This document shows, piece after piece, positions 1 through 7,403 of a DNA stretch of 20,691 nt. This stretch comes from an uncultured Oscillospiraceae bacterium. GTDB taxonomy: Bacteria; Bacillota; Clostridia; Oscillospirales; Ruminococcaceae. Location: NCBI GenBank assembly GCA_900555435.1, contig USLH01000021.1, forward strand, positions 1 through 20,691. Reading direction: 5' to 3'. The number at the start of each line of letters is the position of its first letter. Position 1 is the stretch's first letter. The position numbers and the translations under genes were made by a program. Below the pieces are notes generated by a model. The model searched no databases, had not been told where the DNA came from, and saw nothing but the letters and a program-made list of their open reading frames with translations.

Positions 1-167
1 TTTGTTGGGGATTTTTTTATTTGTTCGAGACGATAGGACGGCGGGGAGTTTCCCAAAGCAAGTGTCCGGAGGGTGGGACCCGACTGCCGTAGGCAGTTGG
101 GCGGGGGATGGAATGCCCCGTATCACTTGCGGGGGAATACCCCGCTGGCCCGACAGTACGCTGTACC
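1..167. other. non-coding left edge with potential RNA structure
   Basis: I find no convincing gene here. The stretch is GC-rich apart from a T-run near 12-20, which could be the tail of a terminator whose stem lies outside the window. Several pairings are visible: a 10-bp hairpin with loop GTA (79-88 with 92-101), a 6-bp hairpin GCGGGG/CCCCGC (129-134 with 140-145), and a 7-bp long-range match GCAAGTG/CACTTGC (58-64 with 124-130). The last two share bases 129-130. It could be part of a structured RNA or just GC-rich spacer; I do not recognise a family. Confidence 0.3.
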
Positions 168-211
168 CAAAAAATCCCCCCGCCCATGAACAGATGGGGC
201 GAGGGGAAAGC
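168..211 (-). terminator. rho-independent terminator of the DUF5317 operon
   Basis: Read leftward, a GC-rich stem (CGCCCCAT pairing with ATGGGCG, one bulged base, extended by CCCC/GGGG) with loop CTGTTC is followed directly by six T residues. It lies about 60 bases after the stop of the membrane protein gene at 273, so it fits as the end of that transcript. Confidence 0.7.
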
Positions 212-272
212 TAAGGGTTGGCAGTGTTACAGGATGCGCACCCGGATAACGGCAGGGATGGCGGCCAGCTTC

Positions 273-764
273 TCAGCCAGTCGGTTCGCCAGATTTTCCA
301 ATGGTATCACGCTTTCGCACGACCCGCAGATAATAAGCACCCACCGCCAGCAGGATGAAGATCACCGTGGATGGGATACTGTAAAGGGTCTTCTGGATGT
401 TGTCTGCCATGATCTCCTGCACCCGGTCGGAGTCGTAAAGCACCTGAAGGAGAAGAAGATTGATCATTTCGGAAACGATGAGGAAGGCAAGAATCATAAG
501 CGCTGCCTTGATGTTCCGGATCACCGGCGTTTTGGTGGTCGCCATGAAAACAACGATGGCCGTAAAGAGGATCAGCATGGTGTGGATCCCAAAACGGATG
601 GGCAGCAGACGGATCAGGTAAGTCGCAAGGATCAGGATTCCGGACATGAAAGACAGTTGCTTCCAGCGGATCTTAAGCCCCGTCAGAGCATACATTCCCA
701 CGACGTAGGCGATGCCCTCGGGAATGCCCTTGCAGGCAAGCTGCAGCAGGGAGATCTCAAGCAT
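273..764 (-). CDS. small polytopic membrane protein, sensor-domain-like
   Basis: The product is a 163-residue hydrophobic protein with about five predicted membrane segments (roughly residues 10-30, 37-55, 62-82, 88-110 and 132-155) and a basic C-terminal tail (VVRKRD). The start has a strong ribosome site (AAAGGAG) seven bases upstream. It follows the DUF5317 gene by three bases, so the two are almost certainly translated from one message. The overall pattern (an early PEG motif, then IRLLPI, then an EMINLLLLQ helix) recalls the membrane-embedded front half of GHKL/AgrC-like sensor kinases of Clostridia, but no kinase or other cytoplasmic domain follows. That likeness is from memory and is not a firm family call. 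A role as a membrane sensor or accessory subunit is inference. Confidence 0.75.
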   Translation of the reverse strand: MLEISLLQLACKGIPEGIAYVVGMYALTGLKIRWKQLSFMSGILILATYLIRLLPIRFGIHTMLILFTAIVVFMATTKTPVIRNIKAALMILAFLIVSEMINLLLLQVLYDSDRVQEIMADNIQKTLYSIPSTVIFILLAVGAYYLRVVRKRDTIGKSGEPTG

Positions 765-767
765 GGC

Positions 768-1325
768 TTACTCCTTTCCGACTTTCGGGTGCCGACGATC
801 AAGCTCCCGGATGGTGTAAAACAAAATAAGGAACGCAGAGCCGCGAATCAGCAGGTCGCCGATACTTAAAATGCAGTAGCCCACGTCGATAAAATCGCAT
901 AAGAATTTGCATTTGGAAGCGCTTGTCCCCAGAACGTGGAGGGCGCTGACCCCTTCAAACGCCTCCGGCCGGGCATAGCCCGTCCAGTAGGAAAGGGTCG
1001 GAAACACAGGCATCTTCCCGCCGTTTGCGTGGATGGCGATGCGGTTCAGGACCGTTCCCGCCACGATCAGCCCCGACCCGGCAATCCCTTGCCAGTAAAG
1101 CCGGTAAACCAGCATGGGAATGAGGAAAAGCAGCATGTAAGCCGTTTTCAGCAGGGAGGCATAGGGCACGAACCGATAATCCCCCCGAAGGGTGAAGACT
1201 TGGAACAGCAGATAGACACATTCCGTCGCCAGCAAAGGATAGATTGTCCATGACCGGAACAGGAGCCCCGGTCGGTAATGCCGGAGCTTTGCCGCCAAGA
1301 GAGCAAGGCAAAAGGTGATGAGCAT
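768..1325 (-). CDS. DUF5317 family membrane protein
   Basis: The product is a 185-residue integral membrane protein of unknown function. Residues about 95-105 contain the NGGKMPV motif preceded by a Gly/Leu/Asn-rich helix. A later stretch has a conserved His (SALHVLG), then a GDLLIRG motif near the last membrane helix; together these are the signature I associate with DUF5317. About five hydrophobic segments are visible. The start is preceded by AGGAGG with a short spacer, and a sigma-A-type promoter lies 40-70 bases upstream. It is the first gene of a two-gene operon with the smaller membrane protein at 273. DUF5317 genes are often found near signalling genes in Clostridia, but nothing here shows a ligand or partner. 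Confidence 0.82.
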   Translation of the reverse strand: MLITFCLALLAAKLRHYRPGLLFRSWTIYPLLATECVYLLFQVFTLRGDYRFVPYASLLKTAYMLLFLIPMLVYRLYWQGIAGSGLIVAGTVLNRIAIHANGGKMPVFPTLSYWTGYARPEAFEGVSALHVLGTSASKCKFLCDFIDVGYCILSIGDLLIRGSAFLILFYTIRELDRRHPKVGKE

Positions 1326-1363
1326 GGTTTCCTCCTGTGGCGCAAAAACAATTTCCTATTCTT

Positions 1364-1392
1364 ATTATATAACTGAATGGACAGAAGCGCAA
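1364..1392 (-). promoter_or_regulatory. sigma-A-type promoter for the DUF5317 operon
   Basis: On the minus strand a perfect TATAAT (1364-1369) sits 17 bases downstream of TTGCGC (1387-1392). The predicted start lies about 30 bases ahead of the first gene's start codon. The -35 box matches consensus at only three of six positions. Confidence 0.65.
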
Positions 1393-1489
1393 GAGCGGAT
1401 TGTCGAAAATCCGCCTAAACTTACCCCCACCTGTTTCGTGATTTTTCGGAAATCTGCATAAAATATAAGAGAATTTGCATTTCTTTTTT

Positions 1490-1540
1490 TAATAAAAAAG
1501 AAACTGCGTCTGCCCGATTTTTACGGACAGGCGCAATTTT
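1490..1540 (-). terminator. terminator after gltX
   Basis: A 12-position stem (1505-1516 with 1524-1535, one mismatch and one wobble) closes a TAAAAAT loop. Read leftward it is followed by GTTTC and a run of six T residues, and it begins 12 bases after the gltX stop. A shorter T-run on the other side could let it work weakly in both directions. The rest of 1393-1489 is AT-rich and shows no gene. Confidence 0.85.
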
Positions 1541-1546
1541 TATTGC

Positions 1547-3004
1547 TTACTGGGAGAGCTTTTCGATACCAGTGCGGACACGGCGGAGGGTCTCTTCTTT
1601 TCCGAGAAGCTCTGCGATCTCGGCGCCGCCGCCGGGAGTGAACTGCTTGCCGGAAACGGCAACCCGCAGGGGCCAGAGGATGTAGCCGTTCTTGACGCCC
1701 AGCTTCTCCACCAGACCGAACATGGCAGCGTTAATGTTGTCTAACGTCCAGTCGGAAATGCCTTCCAGAGCAGGAAGGATCTCCTTCAGGGCAGCCAGGG
1801 CGGTTTCGGAGTTGGTTTTCATCTTTTTGTGGGTGTACATGGCCACATCGTAGTCGGGCAGCGCGTCGATGAAGTCGATCTGCTCGGGGATGTCGGTGAA
1901 GGCTTCCGTCCGGGGCTGGAGCAGGTCGGTCAGAAGGTTCAGATCCAGATCTTCCTTCTTGGTGGCCTGACGGATATAGGGAAGGGCGTACTTAAGGAAG
2001 TCCTCCCGGGACAGCCGGCGGATATACACGCCGTTGATGGCTTTCAGCTTGGCAGGGTCGAAGATGGCAGGGGATTTGGAAATGCCGCTGACATCGAACT
2101 CTTCGATCAGCTCGGGAAGGGTGAAGATCTCGTTCTCGCCCTTGGGGGCCCAGCCTAAGAGGGCAATGTAGTTGATGACGGCCTCTTCCAGATAGCCCTT
2201 TGCCACCAGATCCTCAAAGGAAGCGTCGCCGTTCCGTTTGGAGAGCTTTTCCGTGGCGTTTTTCATCACAGGGGGAACATGGATGTAAGTGGGGATATCC
2301 CAGCCGAATGCCTCGTAAAGGAGGTTGTATTTCGGGGTGGAGGACAGATACTCGTTGCCCCGGATGACGTGGGTGATGCCCATGGTGTGGTCGTCTACGA
2401 CGTTTGCAAAGTTGTAGGTGGGCATCCCGTCGGCTTTGATAAGGATCTGATCGTCCAGCACGGAGTTTTCTACCGTGATGTCGCCGAAGACCTCGTCATG
2501 GAAGGTGGTGGTGCCTTCGGTGGGGCATTTCTGCCGGATGACGTAGGGAATCCCGGCGTCCAGCTTTTCCTTCACCTCTTCAGGGGAGAGGTTGCGGCAG
2601 TGGCCGTCGTATTTGGTGGGCATGCCGGAAGCCTGCTGGATCTTGTGGAGCTCCTCCAGGCGATCCTTGTCGCAGAAGCAGTAGTAGGCGTGACCGCTTT
2701 CCACCAGCTTCTGGGCGTATTCCTTGAACATCCCCATGCGCTGGCTCTGGATATAAGGGCCGACGGGGCCGCCGATGTCGGGGCCTTCGTCCCAGATCAG
2801 GCCGGTCTTTCTCAGGGTGTTGTAGATGATGTCCACGGCGCCTTCCACATAGCGGGCCTGATCGGTGTCCTCGATGCGGAGAATAAAGGTGCCGTTATTC
2901 TTTTTTGCCACCAGATAGGTGTAAAGTGCGGTACGCAGGTTGCCGATGTGCATATAGCCGGTGGGGCTGGGTGCAAACCGGGTGCGGACTTTTTTGAAAT
3001 CCAT
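1547..3004 (-). CDS. gltX: glutamate--tRNA ligase (GluRS)
   Basis: This class I aminoacyl-tRNA synthetase activates glutamate with ATP and charges tRNA-Glu in the cytoplasm. The Rossmann catalytic core carries the HIGH-type motif as HIGN at residues 19-22 and the KMSKS-type motif as KLSKR at 253-257, followed by the typical NGDAS context. The alpha-helical anticodon-binding half fills the C-terminus. The chosen start (MDFKKV) gives 485 residues, normal for bacterial GluRS, and has GGAGG nine bases upstream. An in-frame upstream ATG would add 21 residues with no homology and no ribosome site. The gene is monocistronic, with its own promoter at 3073-3101 and a terminator right after the stop. 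Many Firmicutes have a non-discriminating GluRS that also charges tRNA-Gln; I cannot judge specificity from this sequence alone. Confidence 0.97.
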   Translation of the reverse strand: MDFKKVRTRFAPSPTGYMHIGNLRTALYTYLVAKKNNGTFILRIEDTDQARYVEGAVDIIYNTLRKTGLIWDEGPDIGGPVGPYIQSQRMGMFKEYAQKLVESGHAYYCFCDKDRLEELHKIQQASGMPTKYDGHCRNLSPEEVKEKLDAGIPYVIRQKCPTEGTTTFHDEVFGDITVENSVLDDQILIKADGMPTYNFANVVDDHTMGITHVIRGNEYLSSTPKYNLLYEAFGWDIPTYIHVPPVMKNATEKLSKRNGDASFEDLVAKGYLEEAVINYIALLGWAPKGENEIFTLPELIEEFDVSGISKSPAIFDPAKLKAINGVYIRRLSREDFLKYALPYIRQATKKEDLDLNLLTDLLQPRTEAFTDIPEQIDFIDALPDYDVAMYTHKKMKTNSETALAALKEILPALEGISDWTLDNINAAMFGLVEKLGVKNGYILWPLRVAVSGKQFTPGGGAEIAELLGKEETLRRVRTGIEKLSQ

Positions 3005-3072
3005 TCCGTAATTCCTCCAATGATTTGTTCCAGCTTTGCAAAAACGGGCGGCAGAAGCTGGTATCACTGTTT

Positions 3073-3101
3073 ATTCTACGCTGTTTTTCCGCTGCTGTCA
3101 A
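3073..3101 (-). promoter_or_regulatory. strong sigma-A promoter for gltX
   Basis: On the minus strand a consensus TTGACA (3096-3101) is followed after exactly 17 bases by TAGAAT (3073-3078). The predicted leader is about 60 bases long. It lies in the 154-base gap between the glycosidase stop and gltX, so gltX is transcribed independently. Confidence 0.85.
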
Positions 3102-3158
3102 GGGCAGAAGGCGCTTTCCGCAGTCGGGACGACCTGCCCGGTTTTGAAAGTCCCACTT

Positions 3159-5021
3159 TTAAAGGGTGCTGCCCGAAAGCATGTTGGCCCAGGCGTAAAC
3201 GGAGTCCATAGGCAGACGCTCCGCTTCCAGCTCCTCAATGCGGTCAGTGTCACCGTTCAGATACTCCCGGATCCGCACCGCCGCCGTCTCCAGCCGGGCG
3301 GCGATCCCGCCGAAGCGGATGTCCAGAAGCTCAAAGCCGAAGGGCTTATTGTAAGCAAACCACTGTTCCCGCCATGCCGCCCGGAGAGCTTCCACCTTCC
3401 GGATCAGGGCGGGAAGGGTAACGTCCGCCAGCTCTTTGAGCGTTTTCCGGTCGCCTGCTTCATACGCCTTGCGGAGCTGCGAGGAGATCCCGCACTTGTC
3501 CGTCATGAAATCTGCCAGAAGGGAGGCTGCCGCAAAGATCTCCCTGCAGCCGGGGCTTTTCTCCCCGTATGCCTTGAGCTTTCCGGAAAGCTCCTGATAG
3601 TGTTCCCGAAGGTTGCGGTTTTCGTAATTCTTCCCGTACAGATCCAGCAGCACATCGTTATATAAAAGCTCCCGGGTGGCATAGCTTTCATCCGGCGGAA
3701 GGGGATCACCTGCCGGCGCTTCTTCCAGCACGTCCATGCGGCTCAGGGCGAGGAACGCACCCATATCCTCCCCGGTGCAGGCGGCGAACCGATCCTTTAA
3801 AAGCTCCATGGATACGTCGGAGGAGAAGGTGTATTCCGCATAAAGCTGCAGCCCCAGAAGGGAGGACATCTGGGCGCACTCCGCCCCGTCGTCGCCCCAG
3901 ATGGTGGCGTAGACCTCGTCCACGCCCTGCTTCCGGCACTGCTTCAAGGCGGGGATGGAGGTGCGGAGGGCGTGACCGTTGTGGATCACCATGGTGCTCC
4001 AGCTCCAGAGCCCGCCGGCAAAGACCACCCGCCCCGGGAACTCTTTGTGCCGCTTGATGTATTCCTCATAAAACCCTTCGTCTTCGTGGTAGTAGTCCCA
4101 GTAGACCAGATCCATGTCCTTGGGAGCGGTTTCGATGACCTCTTTCGGCACCTGCCCTTCCAGGTCGTAGTAGTCCCCGGTCTTAGAAGCCAGCCGGAAG
4201 TACATATCGCTCCACATCATGGGGTGCAGCCCGTGACGGCGCAGGATCTCCATGACCCGGTTCAGATGCCGGCGGATGATGGAAAAGCCGTTCTCATAAC
4301 CATGCTGCTGCAGGAAACGCCCCAGCCCCAGATCCATTGCCTCGTCCATGCCTACATGGATCCTTTTGGAACGGAGGGAACCGGTGATGGAGGTGATCAT
4401 GGCTTCGATGAATCGGTAGGTCTTTTCGTCGTCGCAGAGAAGGACGCTGGCCGTGTCGGAGATCGACTGCATCTTCTCCCAGCGGAGGGCGTTTTTCAAA
4501 TGCCCCAGCGTTTGGATGCAGGGGATCAGCTCGATGCCCAAGGAAAACGCATAGTCGTCCAGCTCTTTTAACTCTGCGGCGGAATAGGCGCCCCGCATAT
4601 AGCCGAAATAGGGGTATCCGGGTACCTCATAGGTGTCCTCGGTGTAAAGCATGGCGGCGTTTAAGCCCATGCACGCCATCTTCCGCAGCAGGGTCTTGAC
4701 GCTTCCCGGCTTTAAGACGGCGTTCCGGGACATGTCGAACATGGCGCCGGTTCGCTCAAACCCGGGCGTTTCCTCCAGCGTGAATGTTTTTTCCCCTTTG
4801 GAAAGCGCATGGAGAAGCAGCGCCGTCCCCCGGAAAAAGTGTACTTTTTCCCGGCAGGTCAGGATCGCCTCCTTCCCGTCAAAACGGACGGTCAGCCCAT
4901 CGGAGACCGATACGGTAAGGGGAAGTCCCGCCGGATCCAGCGTAAAGGAAAGGTCGTCTTTTAAAAGCTTCAGCCCTTCTGCCCAGCCCTCCGGAGCAGA
5001 ACGGATCCACAGTTTTTGCAT
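3159..5021 (-). CDS. GH20 exo-beta-N-acetylhexosaminidase, GcnA-like
   Basis: This glycoside hydrolase removes terminal beta-linked GlcNAc/GalNAc by substrate-assisted catalysis. A small N-terminal alpha/beta domain (about 1-85) precedes the TIM barrel. The barrel holds DMSRNAV near 96-102, a YTEDTYE stretch near 126, PYFGYMRGAYS near 137, and the catalytic Asp-Glu pair in HVGMDEA (D226, E227). WSDMYFRL and YWDYYHED follow later, and a helical C-terminal domain closes the protein. This order matches streptococcal GcnA (S. pneumoniae GH20C) closely from memory, including total length (620 here). No signal peptide is visible, so it probably acts in the cytoplasm on imported oligosaccharides such as mucin, host glycan or cell-wall fragments. 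The start has AAGGAGGAG upstream, and a promoter lies at 5061-5090. A broken AraC-type regulator lies just upstream and may once have controlled it. Confidence 0.93.
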   Translation of the reverse strand: MQKLWIRSAPEGWAEGLKLLKDDLSFTLDPAGLPLTVSVSDGLTVRFDGKEAILTCREKVHFFRGTALLLHALSKGEKTFTLEETPGFERTGAMFDMSRNAVLKPGSVKTLLRKMACMGLNAAMLYTEDTYEVPGYPYFGYMRGAYSAAELKELDDYAFSLGIELIPCIQTLGHLKNALRWEKMQSISDTASVLLCDDEKTYRFIEAMITSITGSLRSKRIHVGMDEAMDLGLGRFLQQHGYENGFSIIRRHLNRVMEILRRHGLHPMMWSDMYFRLASKTGDYYDLEGQVPKEVIETAPKDMDLVYWDYYHEDEGFYEEYIKRHKEFPGRVVFAGGLWSWSTMVIHNGHALRTSIPALKQCRKQGVDEVYATIWGDDGAECAQMSSLLGLQLYAEYTFSSDVSMELLKDRFAACTGEDMGAFLALSRMDVLEEAPAGDPLPPDESYATRELLYNDVLLDLYGKNYENRNLREHYQELSGKLKAYGEKSPGCREIFAAASLLADFMTDKCGISSQLRKAYEAGDRKTLKELADVTLPALIRKVEALRAAWREQWFAYNKPFGFELLDIRFGGIAARLETAAVRIREYLNGDTDRIEELEAERLPMDSVYAWANMLSGSTL

Positions 5022-5060
5022 GAAAAGCTCCTCCTTTTTATGGGTTAAAATCCTGTTTTT

Positions 5061-5090
5061 ATGGTATCACGATTTTTAAAAACCCGTCAA
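5061..5090 (-). promoter_or_regulatory. promoter for the GH20 glycosidase
   Basis: On the minus strand TTGACG (5085-5090) and TACCAT (5061-5066) are separated by 18 bases. It lies about 40 bases before the glycosidase start and overlaps the end of the AraC remnant. Confidence 0.5.
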
Positions 5091-5562
5091 GCATACCAAT
5101 TTGTACAAACCGGTCATTTTTTGTATGGATCCTGCTCTTTTTTGCAAAATCGTTCTTATTTTGCAGGAAGCCGGGTCGGAGGCGTTCCGCCTTTTCCGCC
5201 ACACCTCCGGAGACGCCCCTTTTTCCCGGCGGAACGCCCGGCAAAAGACGGACGGACTCCGGAGCCCGCATTGGACGGCAACTTTCGGAACATCTCGGTC
5301 GGTGTTTTCCGGCAGAAGCTCCGCTTTTTTCAACTGCATTTCCCGGATCGGACGGTGGGGAGTGATACCCCTCCACTGGCGGAACAGACGGATTACATGA
5401 TTCTCGGAGTAGCTGAACGCCCGGGCCGGATCGGAGACTCGCACCTCCTTCGCTCAAGTGCTCCGCCAGATAGTCCATCATCCCGTTCATCGTCCCGGAA
5501 ACGGTGCATAGCCGGGACGGGCCTTGGCATAATTTTCCGCTCGATGGTCGAAGACTTTTCAT
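5076..5562 (-). pseudogene. AraC-family regulator remnant (frameshifted, lacks N-terminus)
   Basis: Only the DNA-binding end of an AraC/XylS regulator survives. One frame (upstream part) reads MMDYLAEHLSE, the helix that opens an AraC DNA-binding domain. It then runs off, and a second frame beginning near 5444 continues with SYSENHVIRLFRQWRGITP, a helix with KKAELL, then QCGLRSPSVFCRAFRREKG and SPEVWRKRR. These correspond to both helix-turn-helix units. Joining the frames needs a one-base change around 5441-5448 (in GGAGGTG). The N-terminal ligand-binding domain is absent: coding sequence of the neighbouring methyltransferase begins where it should lie. A 40-residue tail without AraC similarity follows. 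Several core residues look degraded. AraC regulators commonly sit beside glycosidase genes, so this is plausibly the lost regulator of the GH20 gene downstream. Confidence 0.75.
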
Positions 5563-6317
5563 TTGCCATGGACGGCTTCCTTATGGCGTGTCACAAAGAC
5601 CCAGCGCTGGGTGTCAGGAACAGGGGCTTCCATAGTGTCCCCGGCATAGAATCCGGTCAGGACCAGCCCTGCGTCATCGATGGCTTTCTTCACCTGCTCC
5701 AGAGAGTAAGCCCGTTCGGCGAAGCTCTCTTCCATACGCTGGTACTCCTCCCCGTCGTAGACGAAAAGGGTCAGATCCATCTGGACGATCCCGTCTTCCT
5801 CCAGCGTGTTCTGCCACCCGCAGAACACGTCGTCATAGTCATAGAGGAAGGCGTTGTCCGCTAAGATCTCCCGATGTTTATAAGGCGTGTTCAGGTCGAA
5901 TACGAAGACCCCATCCGGGTGAAGAAACAGCGCCGCCCGCTTGATGGCGAGGCAGAAATCCTCGTAGTCGGTCAGATGGTTTAAGCCGTCCAGGGCGCAG
6001 ACCACGGCATCGATGGTGCCGTAAAGGTCAAGCTCAGTCATTTCCTGACAGAGATAGGTGATGTCGTGGCCGCTCTTCAACTTCTTCTGGGTGGCTTCCC
6101 ACAGCATATCCTCCGAGTTGTCCACCCCGATGGCGTCGTACCCCAAAGCCGCCAGCTCCTCCGTTAAGGTGCCGGTGCCGCAGCCCAAATCCAGTAAGAT
6201 CCCATGGAAGCCGCCGTTTTGCAGGATCAGCCGGTCGAAATATTCCGCTCGCTTTTTGTAGTCGATCTCCGACGTCAGCAGATCGTAGACCGTGGCAAAC
6301 TGACTGTAGTGGCTCAT
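5559..6317 (-). CDS. class I SAM-dependent methyltransferase
   Basis: The product is a 252-residue cytosolic Rossmann-fold methyltransferase of the Methyltransf_25/11 type. Motif I is LLDLGCGTG at residues 41-49; an acidic residue ends the second strand (IGVDNS, about 64-69); DAVVCALDGLNHL is the motif IV region. The C-terminal half carries a beta-rich insert common in the YdaC/YjhP-like uncharacterised group. The substrate cannot be told from sequence. I place the start at the third of three nearby in-frame ATGs (MSHYSQF), because GGAGG lies five bases ahead of it; the first ATG overlaps the ribosome site itself. A terminator hairpin sits between yerC and this gene, so its expression may depend on read-through. 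Confidence 0.9.
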   Translation of the reverse strand: MSHYSQFATVYDLLTSEIDYKKRAEYFDRLILQNGGFHGILLDLGCGTGTLTEELAALGYDAIGVDNSEDMLWEATQKKLKSGHDITYLCQEMTELDLYGTIDAVVCALDGLNHLTDYEDFCLAIKRAALFLHPDGVFVFDLNTPYKHREILADNAFLYDYDDVFCGWQNTLEEDGIVQMDLTLFVYDGEEYQRMEESFAERAYSLEQVKKAIDDAGLVLTGFYAGDTMEAPVPDTQRWVFVTRHKEAVHGK

Positions 6318-6329
6318 CATTTCCTCCAT

Positions 6330-6358
6330 AAAAAGCAGGGACCGCCAAAAGGCGGCCC
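6330..6358 (-). terminator. terminator between yerC and the methyltransferase
   Basis: Read leftward, GGGCCGCC and GGCGGTCCC pair (8 bp, one bulged T) around loop TTTT, then TGC and five T residues follow. The T-run ends two bases before the GGAGG of the methyltransferase, so this hairpin could act as a terminator or as an attenuator of the downstream gene. Confidence 0.75.
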
Positions 6359-6373
6359 GGTGCGGTTTGCGGT

Positions 6374-6682
6374 TTACAGATCGCTTTTGATCCCTTTTTC
6401 GTCCAGCCTGCGGAAAATTTCCGCATAGCCGTCGGAACCGTAGTGGAGGGAGCGGTTGACCCGGCTGATGGTGGCGGTGCTGGCGCCGGTCTCTTTTACA
6501 ATGTCGCTGTATACCTGATCCTCGCTGAGCAGCTTGGCTACCTGGATCCGCTGTGCCAGAGCCTTCAGCTCCTGCACCGTGCAGAGGTCTTCAAAGAATT
6601 TATAGCATTCCTCCATGGTTTTCAGTTCCAGAATTGCGCTGAAGAGAAATTCGATGTGGAACTCCTTGAGCTTTTCGTTCAT
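6374..6682 (-). CDS. yerC: YerC/YecD family TrpR-like DNA-binding protein
   Basis: The product is a 102-residue all-helical protein of the TrpR-related YerC/YecD family, predicted to be a small transcriptional regulator. The conserved core is visible: FLFSAILELKTMEECYKFFEDLCT, then ELKALAQRIQVAKLL, then the recognition element with YSDIVKETGASTATISRVNRSL (residues about 58-80) and a YGSDGY turn. Length is normal for the family (95-105). GGGAGG lies nine bases before the ATG, and a near-consensus promoter lies upstream at 6724-6752. Regulatory targets of this family are poorly defined. No tryptophan biosynthesis gene is nearby, so the TrpR likeness should not be read as tryptophan control. Confidence 0.95.
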   Translation of the reverse strand: MNEKLKEFHIEFLFSAILELKTMEECYKFFEDLCTVQELKALAQRIQVAKLLSEDQVYSDIVKETGASTATISRVNRSLHYGSDGYAEIFRRLDEKGIKSDL

Positions 6683-6723
6683 ATAACTGATCCTCCCGGT
6701 CGGTGATATTCGTTGCTATTCTG

Positions 6724-6752
6724 ATTTTAACACGGCACAGCATGAAAGTCAA
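6724..6752 (-). promoter_or_regulatory. sigma-A promoter for yerC
   Basis: On the minus strand TTGACT (6747-6752) is followed after 17 bases by TAAAAT (6724-6729), about 40 bases ahead of the yerC start codon. Confidence 0.8.
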
Positions 6753-6782
6753 CCGCTTTCTGTGAAAACCTTTGGTTTCCTT

Positions 6783-7385
6783 TTACCAGAGGATGCGGTA
6801 AAAGTCGGCAGGCCCCGTTTTTTTCCGGAAAAGGCCCTTCTTTTTCGGTACGTTTTTCTCATAGACGATGCAGTCGAAGATTCCGTTGACGGTGGATACC
6901 TGCACCGTGTCGCCGATCCGCATGGACATACCGGCTTTCTGCATGACCCTGCCGCTGGCGGGATTTTCCACGGCGTGCTTGGCGACTACGCCCCGATAGC
7001 CGATCACGTTTAAGGCAAGATCCAAGACCGCCTGCAGCGCTTCCGTGGCATATCCCTTTCCCCACCATTCTGCCCCCAGACAGTACCCGGCTTCGCAGCG
7101 CTTCCGGTCGTCGGAAAGCTCCATGATTCCGATGCTCCCCACCGGTTCGCCGAGGTCTTTCGGGACGATGGCCCACTCGTAAAAATCCCCGTGGGAATAT
7201 TCCCGGAGCCACCCATCCAGCACCCGGCGGGTGACCCCTTCGTCCTTGTGGGGCGCCCAGGTCAGGCAGCGGGTGACTCTCGGGTCGCTTGCCCAGTTTT
7301 TGAACATGGCATCGGCGTCCTCCCGTTCAAAAGCCCGGAGGATCAGCCGTTCGGTTTCAATGGTAACGGTGCCCAGATGCCGCAA
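6783..7385 (-). CDS. GNAT acetyltransferase, RimJ/RimL type
   Basis: The product is a 200-residue GNAT-fold enzyme that transfers acetyl from acetyl-CoA to an amine. The opening TIETERLILRAFEREDADAM and the core CLGAEWWGKGYATEAL (acetyl-CoA pyrophosphate loop) mark the RimJ/RimL-like Acetyltransf_3 group, which includes ribosomal-protein N-acetylases and many with unknown targets. A late NPASGRVMQKAGM strand-helix also fits. The start is TTG at 7385: AAAGGAGG lies seven bases before it. The ATG 18 bases further up begins within that ribosome site (MKGG) and is not the start. A 25-residue basic tail (KKKGLFRKKTG) is unusual for the family. A hairpin (7404-7444) precedes the ribosome site. Confidence 0.9.
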   Translation of the reverse strand: MRHLGTVTIETERLILRAFEREDADAMFKNWASDPRVTRCLTWAPHKDEGVTRRVLDGWLREYSHGDFYEWAIVPKDLGEPVGSIGIMELSDDRKRCEAGYCLGAEWWGKGYATEALQAVLDLALNVIGYRGVVAKHAVENPASGRVMQKAGMSMRIGDTVQVSTVNGIFDCIVYEKNVPKKKGLFRKKTGPADFYRILW

Positions 7386-7403
7386 GGCAGGGCCTCCTTT
7401 CAT

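Noticed and set aside
70..84. AGGGTGGGACC resembling the T-box motif AGGGTGGNACCGCG
   Set aside because: The CGCG part is missing, no stem I features or antiterminator were found, and no gene follows on that strand; the genes to the right run the other way.
2279..3211. 310-codon plus-strand frame opposite gltX
   Set aside because: It is rich in Val/Gly/Asp as expected for the complement of a GC-rich gene, and gltX on the other strand is certain.
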